A stretch of 64,000 nucleotides of DNA from Luteibaculum oceani (GCF_007995015.1 NZ_VORB01000004.1:186001-250000), one strand, 5' to 3'. Counted from the stretch's first letter, positions 23,614 to 33,477 are shown. A program made the numbers and translations. Notes: generated by a model from the letters alone, not told the origin.

Positions 23614-25299
23614 TTATCGTGTTAGCTTCTTGTATTTAACTCGGGTTGGTCTATCCATACCCTTTCTCTTGCGGTAATTTTCTTCGTATTCTGAATATGA
23701 ACCTTCAAAATAATATACTTCTGAGTTTCCTTCGTAGGCCAAAATATGGGTACAAATTCTATCCAGGAACCAACGGTCGTGAGAAATTACCACCGCACAT
23801 CCTGCAAAACTCTGAATACCTTCTTCCAAAGCACGGATCGTATTAACATCCAAGTCGTTAGTTGGCTCATCCAGTAGTAATAAGTTCGCCTCAGTTTTTA
23901 AGGTCATTGCCAAATGCAATCGGTTTCTTTCCCCTCCCGATAGCACTTTTATTTTCTTGTTTTGATCTGGCCCGTTAAAGTTAAATCTAGAAACATAAGC
24001 GCGGGAGTTTAGGCTTTTACCGCCTATTTCTATTATTTCGTTTCCACCCGAAACAACTTCCCAAACGGTTTTTTCAGGATCCAACTCCTCATGGGTTTGG
24101 TCTACATATCCAATTTCAACGGTCTCACCAATTTTGATATCTCCTTGATCTGGAGTTTCCTCGCCCAAAATCATTCTGAACATCGTGGTCTTACCCGCTC
24201 CGTTAGGGCCAATAACTCCAACTATACCTGCCGGGGGAAGTTTGAAGTCTAGATTCTCAAAAAGCAGTCTATCATCGTATGATTTTGATACCCCTGTAAA
24301 TTCCACTACCTCATTACCTAATCGCGGTCCATTGGGAATTGGAATTTCCAAGTGAGCAATCTGATCTTTATCCTCCTGAGCCAATAACTGCTCGTAGTTA
24401 TTTAAACGGGCCTTGCTTTTAGCTTGGCGTCCTTTTGCTCCCTGGCGCACCCAATCGAGCTCTCGTTCTAATACTTTTCTACGTTTAGACTCCGTTTTTT
24501 CCTCTTGCGCCAATCGCTTTGCTTTTTGATCTAACCACGAAGAGTAATTTCCTTTCCATGGTATTCCTTCTCCACGATCTAATTCCAATATCCACCCCGC
24601 AATATTGTCAAGGAAGTAACGGTCGTGCGTAACGGTAATTACAGTTCCTTGATACTTCTCTAGATGCTGCTCTAACCAGGAAACCGATTCGGCATCCAAG
24701 TGGTTGGTTGGCTCATCTAACAGTAAAACATCTGGTTGTTGCAATAGAAGGCGGCACAATGCAACTCGGCGGCGCTCACCTCCTGATAATACCTTTATTG
24801 GAGTATCTCCGTCTGGACAGCGAAGGGCATCCATAGCCAACTCTAATCTGTTATCTAGCTCCCATGCGTCGTAGCGATCAATAAGGTCTTGCAATTGAGC
24901 TTGACGATCGATTAACTTTTGCATTTTGTCCGGATCATTTAATACATCCTCATCAGCAAATCGATTGTTAACCTCATCGTATTCTGTTAGAACATCTACG
25001 ATATGTTGTACCCCTTCTTTTACAATTTCTACAACCGTTTTGTCCTCATCTAATTTTGGTTCTTGAGGAAGGTATCCTACCGAATAACCTTCTGACCAAA
25101 CCACATCGCCACGGTAGTCCTTATCTAAACCAGCGATAATTTTTAACACGGTTGATTTACCGGAACCGTTTAAACCGATGATACCAATCTTAGCTCCATA
25201 AAAGAAAGACAAATAGATATCCTTTAGAATTTGTTTTCCTTGAGGTGTAGATTTATTAATCTTCACCATGGAAAAAATCACCTTCTTATCGTCTGACAT
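23614..25299 (-). CDS. ettA: Energy-dependent translational throttle protein EttA (ABC-F)
   Basis: This 561-residue soluble twin-ATPase has no membrane domain. The first Walker A is GLNGSGKST (Lys48), with signature LSGGERRRVALCRLL and Walker B LLLDEPTNHLDAES. A linker with the charged arm follows. The second Walker A is GPNGAGKTT near 350-360, with signature LSGGERNRLHLAMTL and DEPTNDLD. Length and the GNYSSWLDQKAKRL region fit EttA, which binds the ribosomal E site and gates elongation by ATP/ADP ratio. It stands alone between a terminator and the ORF6N gene. Confidence 0.94.
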   Translation of the reverse strand: MSDDKKVIFSMVKINKSTPQGKQILKDIYLSFFYGAKIGIIGLNGSGKSTVLKIIAGLDKDYRGDVVWSEGYSVGYLPQEPKLDEDKTVVEIVKEGVQHIVDVLTEYDEVNNRFADEDVLNDPDKMQKLIDRQAQLQDLIDRYDAWELDNRLELAMDALRCPDGDTPIKVLSGGERRRVALCRLLLQQPDVLLLDEPTNHLDAESVSWLEQHLEKYQGTVITVTHDRYFLDNIAGWILELDRGEGIPWKGNYSSWLDQKAKRLAQEEKTESKRRKVLERELDWVRQGAKGRQAKSKARLNNYEQLLAQEDKDQIAHLEIPIPNGPRLGNEVVEFTGVSKSYDDRLLFENLDFKLPPAGIVGVIGPNGAGKTTMFRMILGEETPDQGDIKIGETVEIGYVDQTHEELDPEKTVWEVVSGGNEIIEIGGKSLNSRAYVSRFNFNGPDQNKKIKVLSGGERNRLHLAMTLKTEANLLLLDEPTNDLDVNTIRALEEGIQSFAGCAVVISHDRWFLDRICTHILAYEGNSEVYYFEGSYSEYEENYRKRKGMDRPTRVKYKKLTR

Positions 25300-25359
25300 A
25301 CTTTAATTTTAGGACGGTAAATATAGCTAGGATATGGGACAGTGAAAAAAGGGGATTTC

Positions 25360-25896
25360 TTAAATTTTAAATCCTATCCTAACCCTAGGTTTTGAATCCT
25401 TTTTTCGACTTTGATTAGACTCTATTTTTCTAATCCAATCGAAAATTACTTTGATCTGATGATCTCTATCCTCTCCATTTTTCTCCATCTGCCTAATCTT
25501 TCTCAAAAGGGTCTCATTTTGATTTAAAAAAGATCGTATTCGCACGAATATTCGCATTATTTGAATATTCACTGACATCGCTCTTTCACTAGTTAAGACA
25601 CTGGATAACATCAAAATACCATGTTCCGTAAACACATAAGGTAAGGACCTTCTCCCTCCCCATCTAGAACTTGAAGTCGCAGTTTGCGACTTCAAGTGAT
25701 TCCATTCGAATTGGTTTAACTGAAACATAAAATCGGCAGGAAATCGCTCTCGATTTCTTTTAACCTGCTCATTAAGCCTTTTTGTAGGGACTTGATAGAG
25801 CTCGGCCAAATCAGAATCTATCATTACCTTTTGTTCTCGGATCAGATAGATTTTTTCTGAAATGATTTCCTGGGGAACGATTGACGAAGTTTTCAT
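25360..25896 (-). CDS. ORF6N domain protein
   Basis: The protein has 178 residues. The N-terminal ~90 residues are an ORF6N domain: KIYLIREQKVMIDSDLAELY, VPTKRLNEQVKRNRERFP and GRRSLPYVFTEHGILMLSSV. The C-terminus is a charged coiled coil with a basic tail (SRKKDSKPRVRIGFKI). ORF6N is a predicted DNA-binding domain found in phage and plasmid proteins and as stand-alone chromosomal genes in Bacteroidota. No other mobile-element gene is present. The coding sequence contains a perfect 13-bp inverted repeat at 25669-25697. Function is unknown. Confidence 0.85.
   Translation of the reverse strand: MKTSSIVPQEIISEKIYLIREQKVMIDSDLAELYQVPTKRLNEQVKRNRERFPADFMFQLNQFEWNHLKSQTATSSSRWGGRRSLPYVFTEHGILMLSSVLTSERAMSVNIQIMRIFVRIRSFLNQNETLLRKIRQMEKNGEDRDHQIKVIFDWIRKIESNQSRKKDSKPRVRIGFKI
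25669..25697. repeat. Perfect 13-bp inverted repeat inside the ORF6N gene
   Basis: ACTTGAAGTCGCA and its exact reverse complement are separated by GTT. On the coding strand it encodes the conserved LKSQTATS turn of the ORF6N domain. It would form a strong mRNA hairpin or a 29-bp dyad. Confidence 0.85.
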
Positions 25897-25941
25897 TGTG
25901 GTAGGATTGAAGTAATAAGTTAAGCATTCCCCCTTTAAAGC

Positions 25942-25971
25942 AAAAACCCCGAGAACAAGATCTCGGGGTTT
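25942..25971 (-). terminator. Terminator after the T9SS propeller gene
   Basis: An 11-bp stem AAACCCCGAGA/TCTCGGGGTTT has a 6-nt loop and is followed on the minus strand by TTTTTG. It lies 24 nt past the stop at 25995. Confidence 0.85.
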
Positions 25972-25994
25972 AATATGTTTTTTTTGAGCACCGC

Positions 25995-28244
25995 CTAATT
26001 CAGAATAATTTTTGAGCTGTATTTTACTTCATTTTTACCCAATAGTTGCAAAATATAAACTCCCCTTTCCAGGTGGTTTAGGTCTAATCGGTGCTGGTCT
26101 GTTACCTTATTAATATTTCCTACATCCACCGTTTGACCGGATATATTTATAATTCGATAATTATCTATTGCAGACTCTGTTTTGAAACTTAGGTTTCCTT
26201 TTGAAGGATTTGGGAAGACCTCCAGACTATTTGCTAGGATTAAATCTGGTACGGAAGTACTTAAATCTTGTGTAAATAGCCCGTTACCTTTGGTACTGCA
26301 GTAAACGCGATTTCCAATTCTTTTCAGAAACTCAACTTCAGCAGCTTCTGGCAGGCCATCAAAATTCCTTTTGAACCAATTAATTAGATCATAGCTAAAC
26401 ATTTCTACACCTTCCATACGGCAAGTCCACAAGCCATCTTTATATCGTAAGTCATCTCTTAGCTCATCCCATACCAGATAATCTTCAAATCGATCCGTTT
26501 CAAAATCATACTTTTTAATGACCGTCTTTTTATCTAAGGAATTATATTCAAAATAATCCTTGTCGGAGAAGACAAGAAACACCTCCCCTTCACTAGTTTT
26601 TTCTAGGGCAATTAAATAATCCCAGTCAAAATACCAATCATTTCTGTCAGGCATATATTCAATCCATTGGCCCTCCTTATTCTGAACATTGATTGACCAC
26701 CAATTATCATCTAGATAAAATTGACCATTCGGGTTATCTTTATCGTAAGAGGAAAATACATTGACCGTGAATTTTGTTCCATTCACCCTAACAACTTTCC
26801 TTACAAAGGAACTGTCAGAATGCAACCAGGGCTCCCGAGCAGTATCTCCCGATGAAAGATTCACGGTTAAAATATCCCAAACTACTTCGCCATTGTGCAT
26901 TCCCATGAAATCAACTTTACCTTCTGAACTTCCTAAAGGTGGAACCATAAATAAATCAAATTCATATTCATTTAAAGTCCAGTCCATTGAATCAGATCTC
27001 CGATAAAGACCTAAATAATCATCCCCCCAGTCGATTTTGTGGCACCAAACATAATTCTCAGCCATTCCCAGTCCTCGGAAACCACTATTTTCTTCGGGTG
27101 GTATCGAAGTAATTTCATCTTCAGTTTCTTGATTGAACCCCTTAACTTTTCCGTTTCTCAATAAATAAATTTCATCCTGGGTGTGTGCCAATTCCTCAAC
27201 AGTTCCATTGTAAATTCCTGACTCCCTTCTTTGAGTAGTTCCTCCAAGATTTGAAGCTGAAAACCAAATGCCATTTTGGGTAAAATACAAGTAATTTGAA
27301 ACCCCAAATGAAACCATCCCCTTAAAAATTGGAGTAACTCCGTCTGCATATCCGCTCGTTTCAATCCATTGATCACTACCCAAAACCTCAACCAGTTTTA
27401 ACACTCTAGGAATTGAGGTAAATTCAGTCCCCTCATACCCTGATATGTATACATCCTCACCATTAGTAAATAAATGGTGAACATAAAATGGAATTGATAC
27501 TTTGGGGCTCGTAAGTTTCAGTTCGGTACCATCGTAGTGATATAAATTATCTCTGAGATAAAAGAGAAATAAAGGCTTATGTACCACATAAAAATCGCTA
27601 CTACTAGTTCCATAAATATTGTGAGGGATAATAAAATTCTCCTCCGAGTTCAATTTTGTAAACCCTTCACCGTCGTATAAAATAACCCCGCCAGGCTCTC
27701 CGAGAATAATTCCATCTGAAAGCGCTGTTAAGGGTTCTGCTTTCATAAAATTATCGTACCCAAAAGTTCTCAAAAATTCGGGTTCAGAATTTAAGTCCTT
27801 CACTTTATAAAAAACCCTGAAATAAGAGTCTTCAATCTCGGCACCTGATATGTACATCTCACCGTTGTAAAAAGCTAAATCGTATACCTCATAATTGGCT
27901 AACACATGCTCCCAACTTCCATTAACCTCTTTAAACAAGGCGTGATAGTTGGTGATAAGGAAAATTCCATCAGGGGTGTTATATAATTCCTGAATTCCAT
28001 TGGTAACTCTCCAGCGATCATCGTTAACTTGAGAAAGTCCAGTGTTATACAACACCCAATCTAGACCTCCGTTGTCACTTTTATAAACTCCACCCTCTGT
28101 GGCAGCATACAGGATGTCCTCCCCCGTGTTTATAATATTGTTTACCTCTACTTCCTTTAGGCTCTCGAATTGCCTAAGGTTATAATTTTGAGAAAAAGCT
28201 AATAACTGAACGAGTATTGCAATGGCAGCTAGTAGGTATTTCAT
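25995..28244 (-). CDS. T9SS-secreted beta-propeller-like protein
   Basis: The protein has 749 residues. A signal peptide (about 1-18) is followed by repeated short beta motifs with Gly/Trp/Asp (for example YAATEGGVYKSDNGGLDWV near 47-66). This resembles sortilin/two-component-regulator propeller blades. The last ~75 residues form a type A sorting domain: LEVFPNPSKGNLSFK, IINISGQTV and RGVYILQLLG. It is predicted to cross the outer membrane through T9SS and be released or attached at the surface. No catalytic motif is seen. It is monocistronic with a clear terminator. Confidence 0.8.
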   Translation of the reverse strand: MKYLLAAIAILVQLLAFSQNYNLRQFESLKEVEVNNIINTGEDILYAATEGGVYKSDNGGLDWVLYNTGLSQVNDDRWRVTNGIQELYNTPDGIFLITNYHALFKEVNGSWEHVLANYEVYDLAFYNGEMYISGAEIEDSYFRVFYKVKDLNSEPEFLRTFGYDNFMKAEPLTALSDGIILGEPGGVILYDGEGFTKLNSEENFIIPHNIYGTSSSDFYVVHKPLFLFYLRDNLYHYDGTELKLTSPKVSIPFYVHHLFTNGEDVYISGYEGTEFTSIPRVLKLVEVLGSDQWIETSGYADGVTPIFKGMVSFGVSNYLYFTQNGIWFSASNLGGTTQRRESGIYNGTVEELAHTQDEIYLLRNGKVKGFNQETEDEITSIPPEENSGFRGLGMAENYVWCHKIDWGDDYLGLYRRSDSMDWTLNEYEFDLFMVPPLGSSEGKVDFMGMHNGEVVWDILTVNLSSGDTAREPWLHSDSSFVRKVVRVNGTKFTVNVFSSYDKDNPNGQFYLDDNWWSINVQNKEGQWIEYMPDRNDWYFDWDYLIALEKTSEGEVFLVFSDKDYFEYNSLDKKTVIKKYDFETDRFEDYLVWDELRDDLRYKDGLWTCRMEGVEMFSYDLINWFKRNFDGLPEAAEVEFLKRIGNRVYCSTKGNGLFTQDLSTSVPDLILANSLEVFPNPSKGNLSFKTESAIDNYRIINISGQTVDVGNINKVTDQHRLDLNHLERGVYILQLLGKNEVKYSSKIILN

Positions 28245-28409
28245 AAAGCTAGATTTAGTGGTTTCTCGACTTAACTACCCAATTAAAGAAAATGGATAAG
28301 TGTAAACAAAAGGATCTAAATATAGAAACAAATCATTTTTACTTCAAAAATAAAACCTAAATTCTCAACTAATGATCAATTTTAAACAAACTACAAATGG
28401 GTAAAAACA
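28245..28409. other. Intergenic region, no gene seen
   Basis: This AT-rich spacer lies between the T9SS gene start and the terminator at 28410. I see no open frame of note and no perfect TAnnTTTG box. It presumably holds the promoter of the minus-strand gene starting at 28244. Confidence 0.5.
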
Positions 28410-28440
28410 AAAAGCCCCACGCCAAAGCGTGGGGCTTTTT
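28410..28440 (-). terminator. Terminator after the dienelactone hydrolase gene
   Basis: A 13-bp perfect stem (AAAAGCCCCACGC and its complement) has the loop CAAA. It has A/T runs on both sides and so could work in either direction. It lies 18 nt past the minus-strand stop at 28458. Confidence 0.9.
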
Positions 28441-28457
28441 AGGTAAATAGATTTAAT

Positions 28458-29300
28458 CTAATCCAATAAATTTTTTCTGATAAAGTAACTGCTCCTTACA
28501 AAAGCATCGGCAGCTAGCATGGGGTTATATTCATTATTAGAAGGATTTGCAAAAGCATGAACGGCATCGTACCACACAATTGTTATGTCTTTCTCTAATC
28601 CACGCATTCTATCTTCAAACTTATCAACAAGCTCCTTCGTTATCCATCCATCATGTTCGGCAAAAAGTCCCAAAACAGGTGCATTTATTTTAGCCAGCTT
28701 ACTAGGATCCGTCTCAGGCATGCCGTAATACATAACACAAGCCTTCACTTTTTCTTTTCCTCTAATTGCAGCTTGTAAAGACCATCCACCACCAAAGCAC
28801 CATCCAACAGTAGCTACTTCCGCATCCTTACCAGCATATAAAAAGGCTGCGTCCACAATGGCTCGTAAACGCTTTTCCTCTCTAGATTTCATTAATTCAC
28901 CGGCCAGGTCCGCAGTGGTAGCCGTTTCTCCGTCATAGAGGTCAACTGCTATAACATTTACCTGTCCTTTCATTTTAGCCCAATACTTTTCGGACTGTGC
29001 TTTAATGTGGTCATTTAAGCCCCACCACTCTTGAAAAACGAAAATGTATTTGTTGGTTAGCTCATTAGCAGGAATCAAGTATCCATTTGCTGGAGCTTCA
29101 CCCGGAACTTTCATTTTTATATTAGTTCCAGACTTAACAACTGGCAATTCCTCGTTAAAGGTGTGGCTTGCGACAAACTCTTGGTCTCCGCTTAATGCCG
29201 CAAACTGGTTGTTAGCTGATGCTTTGCAGCACAGCTTATTTTGCCCAAGGGCGGTTATACTAAAAACAATAATTGAAAAAAGGGAAAATAGGGTTTTCAT
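28458..29300 (-). CDS. Exported dienelactone hydrolase family protein
   Basis: The protein has 280 residues with a signal peptide (about 1-19, ITALGQ). The alpha/beta-hydrolase fold has the Cys nucleophile in GWCFGGGWS, the Asp in FAEHDGWI and the His in DAVHAFANP. This is the Cys-Asp-His triad of dienelactone hydrolases. The EWWGLNDHIKA text is typical of the family. The natural substrate is unknown; the leader implies a periplasmic hydrolase. It begins 5 nt after the upstream lipoprotein gene, which suggests cotranscription. Confidence 0.87.
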   Translation of the reverse strand: MKTLFSLFSIIVFSITALGQNKLCCKASANNQFAALSGDQEFVASHTFNEELPVVKSGTNIKMKVPGEAPANGYLIPANELTNKYIFVFQEWWGLNDHIKAQSEKYWAKMKGQVNVIAVDLYDGETATTADLAGELMKSREEKRLRAIVDAAFLYAGKDAEVATVGWCFGGGWSLQAAIRGKEKVKACVMYYGMPETDPSKLAKINAPVLGLFAEHDGWITKELVDKFEDRMRGLEKDITIVWYDAVHAFANPSNNEYNPMLAADAFVRSSYFIRKNLLD

Positions 29301-29305
29301 AACTT

Positions 29306-30088
29306 TTAAAAGGTTTTATAAATCGCGTTATACGTGGCCGTATCTAGCTCAGAATAAACCTCAATAAAAGGGATTTTATACTTTCCTCGGTCGGCGCTTA
29401 ACCACAAACCGTTGTAATTTTTATAATCCAACCACGGAGTAACAATGGCTGGGACGCTATCTGTTGCATTAGCGAAATAATCCCATTGGGTTATTCTGTA
29501 ACTATCGGCATTTACATAAGCCAAATATTTGTTTTCCGGAGTTTCTCCTACATCTTGAAAAGTTAACTGCAAAATATGCGATGCATTGTCTGCTTTATCT
29601 TGGCCCAATCCAACATATTTAAGAGTAACCCCCGAATCTTTCAGCTTATAAGGAAATAATAACCAATATGTGTCATTTATCCAAATGGCCCTGGCCACAT
29701 CTTTATATTTTTTAAGACTATCCAAATCACTTTGCAATTCACCGTTGACAAATATCTTTCCGGTATCCGATTTAAGATTGTAAATGGCTTTAAAATCTGT
29801 TCTTTTAGAGACAATTTTTACAATATCATTGATCCGATCCCAATAGATATCTCGTGCACCAAAAAAGTTGAAGTGAATAAAATTTGCTGTATCAAGAGCT
29901 CTTTTACCGCCAGCATGGATGGCTACAGAATCTGCTAAAGCAACGGCCGCCGAGTCGGAGGCATCGAAATTAAAACCAACCGAGGCAGGAATGATATCCG
30001 GATTAACAGTTACTTCTATTTTTTCTGGGCTTCCACATGCTCCAAGGAGGATTAACAAAGCCCCCATTACGTATATTACATTCTTCAT
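29306..30088 (-). CDS. Lipoprotein of unknown function (DUF6503-like)
   Basis: This 260-residue protein has a lipoprotein signal ending LLGACGS (lipobox Cys near 18). The mature chain has an ALA-rich helix and then strands including FIHFNFFGARDIYWDRIN, TYWLLFPYKLKDSG and NADSYRITQWDYF. The overall pattern of a beta-sheet with lipid-facing strands resembles LolA-like or DUF6503 proteins of Bacteroidota, but I am not certain of the family. It lies between rimK (1-bp overlap) and the hydrolase gene. Confidence 0.6.
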   Translation of the reverse strand: MKNVIYVMGALLILLGACGSPEKIEVTVNPDIIPASVGFNFDASDSAAVALADSVAIHAGGKRALDTANFIHFNFFGARDIYWDRINDIVKIVSKRTDFKAIYNLKSDTGKIFVNGELQSDLDSLKKYKDVARAIWINDTYWLLFPYKLKDSGVTLKYVGLGQDKADNASHILQLTFQDVGETPENKYLAYVNADSYRITQWDYFANATDSVPAIVTPWLDYKNYNGLWLSADRGKYKIPFIEVYSELDTATYNAIYKTF

Positions 30089-30993
30089 TATGCGCCTACT
30101 TTATCCGTCTTAGGTTTAGAATTAACCTGATTTTCAATGTATTTCACTACAGATCCTGCAATATCCTTTCCGGTTGCATTTTCTATCCCCTCTAATCCTG
30201 GAGAGCTATTTACTTCCAAAACCAACGGTCCTCGACTAGAAGGCAACATATCCACTCCAGCCACATTAAGCCCCATGGCTTTAGCTGCTTTAATTGCAAT
30301 GGTTTTTTCTTCTTTGGACAACTTTATAGGAGTAGCCGATCCACCTCGATGTAAATTAGACCTGAATTCACCTTCGGCTCCTTGTCGTTTCATCGCTCCA
30401 ACTACCTTTCCATTTACTACAAAAGCTCTAATATCCGATCCACCCGCTTCTTTTATGAATTCCTGAATCAATATATCTGCGTTTAAACCATAAAAAGCCT
30501 CCAACACAGAGGTAGCTGCCTTTTTGGTATCTGCCAATACAACCCCAATCCCCTGCGTACCAGACAATAACTTTATAACCAGGGGCGCTCCTCCTATTTG
30601 CTCTATTATGGTATCGATGTACCTGGAATGCGACGCAAACACGGTTTTAGGTATAGGTACGTTGTACTTACTGAAAATTTGAACACTTCTTAATTTATCC
30701 CTTGACCTTACGATGGAAATGGAGGGATTAACCACAATTTTCCCCATCATCTCAAACTGCCGAACCACTGCGGTACCGTAATGGGTAACGCTTGAGCCTA
30801 TTCTTGGAATGATGGCGTCGATGTCATCCAAATACTTTCCATTGTATAAAACTTGTGGATTATTAAATTCTGCTACCAGCGAGCACCTCAAATGATCTAT
30901 TACAACAGCCTCGTGGCCCGCTTCTTCAATTGCCTCTACGAATCTTCGTGTAGAGTATAGTTTAGGGTTTCTGGATAATACTCCAATCTTCAT
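30088..30993 (-). CDS. rimK: RimK-type alpha-L-glutamate ligase
   Basis: This 301-residue ATP-grasp enzyme has the N-terminal [20 protein letters not shown]. The ATP-binding lysine is in [17 protein letters not shown]. The sequences [20 protein letters not shown] and [20 protein letters not shown] supply the metal-binding residues. RimK adds glutamates to the C-terminus of ribosomal protein S6. It overlaps a rimB-like gene by 4 nt (ATGA), an arrangement also known in other bacteria. Confidence 0.92.
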   Translation of the reverse strand: MKIGVLSRNPKLYSTRRFVEAIEEAGHEAVVIDHLRCSLVAEFNNPQVLYNGKYLDDIDAIIPRIGSSVTHYGTAVVRQFEMMGKIVVNPSISIVRSRDKLRSVQIFSKYNVPIPKTVFASHSRYIDTIIEQIGGAPLVIKLLSGTQGIGVVLADTKKAATSVLEAFYGLNADILIQEFIKEAGGSDIRAFVVNGKVVGAMKRQGAEGEFRSNLHRGGSATPIKLSKEEKTIAIKAAKAMGLNVAGVDMLPSSRGPLVLEVNSSPGLEGIENATGKDIAGSVVKYIENQVNSKPKTDKVGA

Positions 30994-31391
30994 TTTAATG
31001 GAATGGTATTTTTCTTTGATACATCTACGATAAACTTCCCTCTCAGGAATTTTTTGCCGAGTAAAATCGGGTAACTCATTTTATTTCTATTGGTAAGGGT
31101 AAACCAGGTTTTATAAACCTTAGACCCCAGTTGAACAGACAACTTTATTGCATACCTCTTCTCACTGCTACCATTAGAACTTTTTACTGATTTCCGCTGA
31201 TACTCGGTAAACAAAAATGGCCCCTTTCCCAATAACCAACACGAAAGCTGTTCTTTCTCACCACTCTTACTCACCTTTATTCTAGTGGCATGAATGGCAG
31301 ATGAATCGGCTCCCGTATCCACCTTAGCTTTTACTTGGGGAATTCCAAGCTTGGGAAAAGCTAAAACCTCGGCTCTACCTACTATTTGCAT
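30990..31391 (-). CDS. RimB-like retropepsin-fold putative protease
   Basis: From the ATG at 31391, which has an AAAGG site upstream, the protein has 133 residues. Longer starts would overlap the divergent PadR gene. It begins [19 protein letters not shown]. It contains the aspartic-protease-like motif [13 protein letters not shown] and ends in the [17 protein letters not shown] strand. This is the PF05618-type family annotated as ATP-dependent zinc protease. In Pseudomonas the homologue RimB works with RimK to control S6 modification. Coupling to rimK here supports the same role. Confidence 0.85.
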   Translation of the reverse strand: MQIVGRAEVLAFPKLGIPQVKAKVDTGADSSAIHATRIKVSKSGEKEQLSCWLLGKGPFLFTEYQRKSVKSSNGSSEKRYAIKLSVQLGSKVYKTWFTLTNRNKMSYPILLGKKFLRGKFIVDVSKKNTIPLK

Positions 31392-31553
31392 AACCTTTAA
31401 ATGTGGGACCAAGATAGAAGATTTAAAGGCGCGATTCCAAAAACCACTCATCCCTTCAAAATGACCATTCTTAAAATTTACAGTACTTTGTTTTGCATAG
31501 TACCTAATTAAGCCCTTATATTTGCTTAGCAATATACCTTTAAATGCAAGCAT

Positions 31554-31889
31554 ATGAATATAGAGAATGCGAAAGCACAAATGAGAAAAGGGGTATTAGA
31601 GTACTGTATCATGGCTATTCTAGGAAGAAAAGAATGTTATACTAACGAGATCATATCTGAACTTAAAGAGGCCAAACTGATTGTGGTTGAAGGAACTTTA
31701 TACCCGCTGTTAACCCGACTTAAAAACGCAAAACTTCTTACCTATCGATGGGAAGAAAGCAAGTCTGGGCCACCCAGAAAATACTACACCCTTACCGAAG
31801 AGGGACAAAGCTTCCTACTGGAACTGGATAAAACCTGGGAAGATTTACAAAACGCAGTATTAAAAACAACAAAAAGACTTGGATCATGA
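31554..31889 (+). CDS. PadR family transcriptional regulator
   Basis: This 111-residue winged-helix protein begins MNIENAKAQMRKGVLEYCIM. The recognition region is YTNEIISELKEAKLIVVEGTLYPLLTRL and the wing is SGPPRKYYTLTEEG. The short C-terminal helix is typical of PadR subfamily 2. It overlaps the PspC gene by 4 nt, an arrangement seen throughout Bacteroidota. It probably represses its own operon in response to envelope stress, but the ligand is unknown. Confidence 0.93.
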   Translation: MNIENAKAQMRKGVLEYCIMAILGRKECYTNEIISELKEAKLIVVEGTLYPLLTRLKNAKLLTYRWEESKSGPPRKYYTLTEEGQSFLLELDKTWEDLQNAVLKTTKRLGS

Positions 31890-33472
31890 ATAAGACGGTA
31901 ACCATAAACTTAGCAGGATTTTCTTTCACCATTGAAGAACAGGCTTACGAAGAACTAAAAACCTATTTAGATACTATCAGAAGCTTTTTATCGGACGAGG
32001 AAGATGTCGATGAAATAATGCTGGATATTGAACGCAGAGTAGCGGAACTCATGCAAGATCGATTAACCGAAAACCGCGAGGTTCTAGATCAAACCGATGT
32101 AGAACATGTAATGGATATTTTGGGAGATCCGTCCTATTTCAAGGGAGACAATAGCGACGCAGAAACGGAGGAATCTGGTTCAAAATCGCGTAAGGGTAGA
32201 ACCAGAAAAATATACCGTAACCCCGACAATCAGATTATTGGTGGTGTATGTGGCGGATTGGGTGCATATTTTAATGTAGACCCCATTATTTTTCGACTAA
32301 TTTTTGTGCTGTCCCTCATTATTTGGGGCGTTGGAATCTTGCCTTACATTATATTGTGGGCTGTAATTCCTGAAGCCAAAACCACAGCCGAAAAACTCGA
32401 AATGGAGGGCGAAGATGTAAACATTGAAAACATCAAAAATCGGTTTAAAAAAGAGAGTGAGAACGTAAAAAAATCATTCCAAAATTTTAAAAATGGTAAG
32501 GGAAGCAAAGCCGGTTCTCAAATTTCAGATGGATTACATCAAATTCTAGAATTTATTGCTGCCCTTTTTAAGATGATATGGAATGTGGCCAAAAAATTCC
32601 TCGGGATTGGTGCCATTATAGCAGGATCTCTCCTGAGTGTTGCGGGAATAATGATTCTTTTCGGTGCAGTATTCAATTTCCCATTTGTAACAGTAAATGA
32701 GATGGGAGCATTTACCAGCCACGAGTTTGCAACCCTATTTTTCGACACAACATCGGAATTCAATTTCATAGTATTCACCGGTTTGCTATTCCTATTCACT
32801 TTGGTAGCAGCACTTTTAATTTCTGGATTTTCTGCCTTGGGGTTCAGGCCTAAAAACAGAACATTTATAGGAATTAGCATCCCGGTGATACTCATTATCT
32901 CGCTGTGTATATTCGTCTCCTTTACCGCGTCGGCTGTTTTCCAGTTTAAAAACAAAGCAAAGTTTACCGAGAAAATCATTTTAGATCAGGTACCCAGTGA
33001 CACCCTAATAATCGGCGCCAGAGAAGACGGATATTTTTCGCCTCATTTTGTGCACCACCAAGACCATATACTAGATCTACTTACTATAGAAGATGATGTA
33101 TTTGTTTCGGGAAGAGTGTTTGTTGATGTGGCCCCTGCACGAGATAGCTTGTGGATGGTTGAGGTAAAAAAGTATGCGCACGGTAAAACCACCAAGGAAG
33201 CAAGAGAAAAAGCTGAGGGGATCCAGTACAACTGGAATCAAAATGGACAACATCTTTGGTTCGATCCCATTTTTACTTGGGATAAAAACTTAAAATATCG
33301 TGCACAAGAGGTATGGATTACAATTCATGTCCCAAAAGACAAAATCATTTTCCTGTCAGAAGGTACAGACCGAGTTATTTATGATATTGACAATGTTCAA
33401 AACATGTATGATGGACGGATGGTCAGTAAATATTGGAAAATGAGCAGTAAAGGACTTACCCTTTCAGAATAA
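31886..33472 (+). CDS. PspC domain membrane protein
   Basis: The protein has 528 residues. Residues 1-95 are a helical region with a DEIMLDIERRVAELM segment. The PspC domain spans ~108-175 (NPDNQIIGGVCGGLGAYFNV and then two membrane helices). Three or four further hydrophobic segments lie at ~225-370, and a C-terminal ~160-residue soluble beta-rich region follows. PspC proteins sense or buffer envelope stress in the phage-shock response. The operon with PadR ends at a clear terminator. Confidence 0.88.
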   Translation: MNKTVTINLAGFSFTIEEQAYEELKTYLDTIRSFLSDEEDVDEIMLDIERRVAELMQDRLTENREVLDQTDVEHVMDILGDPSYFKGDNSDAETEESGSKSRKGRTRKIYRNPDNQIIGGVCGGLGAYFNVDPIIFRLIFVLSLIIWGVGILPYIILWAVIPEAKTTAEKLEMEGEDVNIENIKNRFKKESENVKKSFQNFKNGKGSKAGSQISDGLHQILEFIAALFKMIWNVAKKFLGIGAIIAGSLLSVAGIMILFGAVFNFPFVTVNEMGAFTSHEFATLFFDTTSEFNFIVFTGLLFLFTLVAALLISGFSALGFRPKNRTFIGISIPVILIISLCIFVSFTASAVFQFKNKAKFTEKIILDQVPSDTLIIGAREDGYFSPHFVHHQDHILDLLTIEDDVFVSGRVFVDVAPARDSLWMVEVKKYAHGKTTKEAREKAEGIQYNWNQNGQHLWFDPIFTWDKNLKYRAQEVWITIHVPKDKIIFLSEGTDRVIYDIDNVQNMYDGRMVSKYWKMSSKGLTLSE

Positions 33473-33477
33473 ATTAG

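Noticed and set aside
25360-25896. Prophage or mobile element suggested by the ORF6N domain
   Set aside because: No integrase, structural phage gene, transposase or terminal repeat surrounds it; ORF6N genes occur alone in Bacteroidota chromosomes.
32539-32979. 146-codon minus-strand frame opposite the PspC gene
   Set aside because: Fully antisense to a well-supported membrane protein gene.
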